This document shows positions 5,644 through 9,141 of a stretch of 9,141 nucleotides of DNA, one piece after another. The stretch spans positions 1 through 9,141 of the forward strand of contig CAIYFP010000192.1 of the NCBI GenBank assembly GCA_903925515.1. The letters are read 5' to 3'. The stretch is from an uncultured Verrucomicrobiota bacterium. GTDB lineage: Bacteria; Verrucomicrobiota; Verrucomicrobiia; Limisphaerales; UBA9464. Numbering within the stretch: position 1 is the stretch's first letter; each line of letters starts with the position of its first letter. The notes under the pieces were generated by a model. That model ran no database searches, was not told the origin of the DNA, and saw only the letters and a program-made list of their open reading frames with translations. The translations under genes were made by a program, and so were the position numbers.

Positions 5644-7560
5644 TCAGCGGATGCGGTTGACGCGGAAGTAGCTGTTGGACGAAAGGCCGGGTGCCACGAG
5701 CGAATCCTCCGCCGCAGCCGCGAAGCGTTGGCCGCCCACGTCGGTCCATCGGACGAGGTCCTGGGACGATTGGACCTGGTAGATGCCACCCACCTTGGCC
5801 TTCCATGAAAGCAAGGTGCCCTGCTCCGTGGATTGGATGGCCACGGCGAGGTTGTCCTTCGGGTCCATGGGATGGGTGCCCCCAAGGAATTCGTTTTGGT
5901 TGCTCACGCCGTCCCCGTCCGAATCAACCGATCCCTTCGGCCATGTGGCGGCTTGGGTTCCAAAGAACGAGCCCTGCCAATCGTCTGGAAGACCGTCGTT
6001 GTTGGCATCCTTGCCCCATGACTTGCCTTCGGCCACCGGTGACCATTCCGAGCGCCGGCCATCCGGGAGCACATAGGCGACCTGCACCTTGTGGAGGGTG
6101 GAGGGAAGGACGTCCGGGGACTCCCAGAAGGACTGCGCGGTCTGGAAGACCTGGGATTCGTTGAAGGCGACCTCGTACCGTGCGATCTCGAATCCCTGCA
6201 CGGGGGCCCATGTGGCCTTGATCTGCCATGAGGACAGGCCCGAGACGACCGGTGCTGGCAAGGCAGCGAGCGGGGCCGCAACCTGCGAGAACCGCTGCAC
6301 CGCGATTTCCATGCCGTCGTCAATCCCGCGCCAATCCGTCCATGCGGAAACAAAGGTTCCGTCCGGGGTGGCGGCCACCGTGGGGTGAAGCTGTTCGTCG
6401 GCGGTGACGCTGTTGACCACGAAGGAAGAACCCTGCGGCAGGCCGGCCTTGGACAGGACCCGGGCGCCCACGCCGGGACCGGACCCGTCCATTTGGGTCG
6501 AGGACCACACGGCCATCACGTCCGAGGTGCCCACGGCGAATCGGACATTGGTTTGGTCGCCCTTGGTCTGGTCTGAAAGGCGGGTCTCGCTGGCGATGGG
6601 ATTCCCCTGCGAGTCAAACCGGCGGAAGAAGGTGGCCCAACGTGACCGATCCTTGACGGTGAGAACGGCAAGGGGCGCCTCGGGATCCTGGATGCGGGAC
6701 CATGCAACCCAAATCTCGCTGCCCACGGAGGCCATGGCGGGCATGCTGGCGGGCTCGACGCCCATGTTGGCACGGACCACGGAACCCACGGGCTTGCCGG
6801 CGAGGTCGTAGCGGCGCAGGTAGATGTCCGAGCGCTCGGCACCGGTTTGCAACTCGGAGACCCACGCGACGGCGAAGCCGCCTTGGATGGCGGCGACGGC
6901 GGGCGAACGTTGGTTGCCCAACGTGTATTCGTTGGCTTGGATGATCCCGCCCATGGCCGCCCCGTTTCGGTCGATGAGCTGGAGGGCAACCCCGGCCATG
7001 TCCCCGTCCATTCCCTGCGACGTCCATGCCATGACGGCATCGCCGCCGGGCAGGGCACATGCAACCGGGTTGCGGTTGTCGGCGGAACCCGGTGCCGCGA
7101 CCTGTTGCTCGCCGCCGCGGAACGTTCCGTTGGGTGCAAGGATGCGATAGCTAATCTTCTGGAACCCGGCCTTGCCGCTTTGCCAAACGAACAGGCTTGA
7201 GCCGTCGGAGAGCGGGGTCACATGGACGTTTTGCTGCTCGCCCGCGGTAATCTCATTGATGCGGAAGCGCTCGCCCCGGACTGAGCCGGTGGCGGTGAGC
7301 AACCTCGCGGAGATGCCTTGGCCGTCGCCGTCGGTGGCATTGTCATCCCATGCCATGACGCCGCCGGAGGCATGAATGGCCATGGAAGGCCGAAGCTGGT
7401 CGCCGGCCATGCGGCCGAGGACAAACTCGGTGCCTTGCCGGGAGACCTCGGCATGGACGACGCCCGTGCCAGCCAAGGCGAGCAGTGCGGCAAGGTGCCG
7501 CCATGCCCTCGGGGAAAGCCCCGGGGCCGTCTTCGCGTTGCGTGTTTGCGGATGAGGCAT
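5644..7560 (-). CDS. Exported seven-repeat propeller-like / FN3 / Ca-loop protein with C-terminal sorting-like module
   Basis: A 638-residue exported protein of unknown function. Residues 1-37 are a signal peptide: a basic start, a hydrophobic LAALLALAGTGVV stretch and a likely cut after VHA. Residues about 40-426 hold seven repeats, each with a hydrophobic strand ending in AW or VW (W71, W126, W179, W233, W287, W352, W407). Spacing is 53-55 residues except one of 65, as in a seven-bladed beta-propeller. Several repeats carry a DG-rich turn after the Trp and N-x-x-T-x-x-x-Q before the next strand. Residues 436-512 resemble a fibronectin type III domain (KATWAP, ARYEVAF, HKVQVAYVLPDGRRSEWS). 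Two acidic loops follow, DANNDGLPDDW (518-528) and DSDGDGVSNQNEF (546-558), typical of thrombospondin type 3-like Ca-binding loops. Residues 583-638 form a C-terminal beta module. The TGA stop lies 3 nt before the next ATG, suggesting translational coupling. Domain calls come from visual pattern matching. Confidence 0.75.
   Translation of the reverse strand: MPHPQTRNAKTAPGLSPRAWRHLAALLALAGTGVVHAEVSRQGTEFVLGRMAGDQLRPSMAIHASGGVMAWDDNATDGDGQGISARLLTATGSVRGERFRINEITAGEQQNVHVTPLSDGSSLFVWQSGKAGFQKISYRILAPNGTFRGGEQQVAAPGSADNRNPVACALPGGDAVMAWTSQGMDGDMAGVALQLIDRNGAAMGGIIQANEYTLGNQRSPAVAAIQGGFAVAWVSELQTGAERSDIYLRRYDLAGKPVGSVVRANMGVEPASMPAMASVGSEIWVAWSRIQDPEAPLAVLTVKDRSRWATFFRRFDSQGNPIASETRLSDQTKGDQTNVRFAVGTSDVMAVWSSTQMDGSGPGVGARVLSKAGLPQGSSFVVNSVTADEQLHPTVAATPDGTFVSAWTDWRGIDDGMEIAVQRFSQVAAPLAALPAPVVSGLSSWQIKATWAPVQGFEIARYEVAFNESQVFQTAQSFWESPDVLPSTLHKVQVAYVLPDGRRSEWSPVAEGKSWGKDANNDGLPDDWQGSFFGTQAATWPKGSVDSDGDGVSNQNEFLGGTHPMDPKDNLAVAIQSTEQGTLLSWKAKVGGIYQVQSSQDLVRWTDVGGQRFAAAAEDSLVAPGLSSNSYFRVNRIR
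5854..6009 (-). other. Tandem calcium-binding loop region of the propeller protein
   Basis: Encodes residues 518-569 of the propeller protein. The first acidic loop is D-A-N-N-D-G-L-P-D-D-W. About 28 residues later comes D-S-D-G-D-G-V-S-N-x-N-E-F-L-G-G-T-x-P-x-D. This arrangement is common just before the C-terminal module of exported proteins in Verrucomicrobiota and Planctomycetota, where it is presumed to bind calcium and act as a rigid linker. Confidence 0.75.
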
Positions 7561-7611
7561 AGGCGCTTTTCCTGGAGGAGTTGCCTGTTAGCGAATTCCG
7601 GGCCATGCCGG
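7561..7611 (-). promoter_or_regulatory. 51-nt secretin-to-propeller intergenic gap with ribosome binding site
   Basis: The only sizeable gap between the first four genes. It contains an AGGA core at 7570-7573 (minus strand), 9 nt before the ATG at 7558-7560, which supports that start for the propeller gene. A short imperfect CCGG/CCGG pairing just after the secretin stop is too weak to call a terminator, and no convincing promoter boxes are seen. Co-transcription of the secretin with the following genes is therefore likely. Confidence 0.5.

Positions 7612-9141
<1,530 letters not shown>

Noticed and set aside
4015..5808. A 597-codon plus-strand open frame
   Set aside because: It lies antisense to the matrixin-like gene and parts of both neighbours. 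The translation has no signal peptide, domain or hydrophobic pattern and looks like the Asp/Gly/Arg-rich shadow common opposite GC-rich genes.
7590..7611. Terminator between the secretin and propeller genes
   Set aside because: Only a four-base CCGG pairing is visible, with no U tract.

Overview
The window looks like Verrucomicrobiota DNA, probably of the Pedosphaera/Limisphaera kind. This is an inference from GC-rich codon use, from exported proteins ending in calcium-loop modules of the D-x-D-G-D-G-x-x-N type followed by a Y-x-V-x-x-S-x-D-L-x-x-W module, and from a secretin with large Met/Gly-rich insertions. No marker gene here fixes the taxonomy. All five supported genes lie on the minus strand, so transcription runs from high to low coordinates.

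In transcription order they are: (1) the C-terminal part of a secretin (7612-9141; its 5' end lies beyond the window); (2) an exported protein with seven propeller-like repeats, an FN3-like domain, Ca-binding loops and a C-terminal module (5644-7560); (3) an exported protein that looks like a matrixin-type metalloprotease without its zinc ligands (4168-5640); (4) a very large exported beta-helix or adhesin-like protein with the same C-terminal arrangement as gene 2 (876-4157); (5) coaE, dephospho-CoA kinase (225-815). Gaps between genes 1 to 4 are 51, 3 and 10 nt with no convincing terminator, so they look like one operon. A perfect 10-bp hairpin and a second small GC hairpin separate gene 4 from coaE.

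Beyond the coaE stop, positions 1-216 hold tandem copies of a 60-bp GC-rich unit with an internal palindrome. This array is non-coding and probably continues out of the window.

The working hypothesis is an outer-membrane secretin co-expressed with three exported proteins that could be its cargo or surface partners. The strongest oddities are GGM tracts inserted in the periplasmic part of the secretin, a glycine-rich insertion near its predicted gate, a degenerate HExxHxxGxxH site in gene 3, and a C-terminal module shared by genes 2 and 4. The functional link between the secretin and these proteins is inferred from gene order only.
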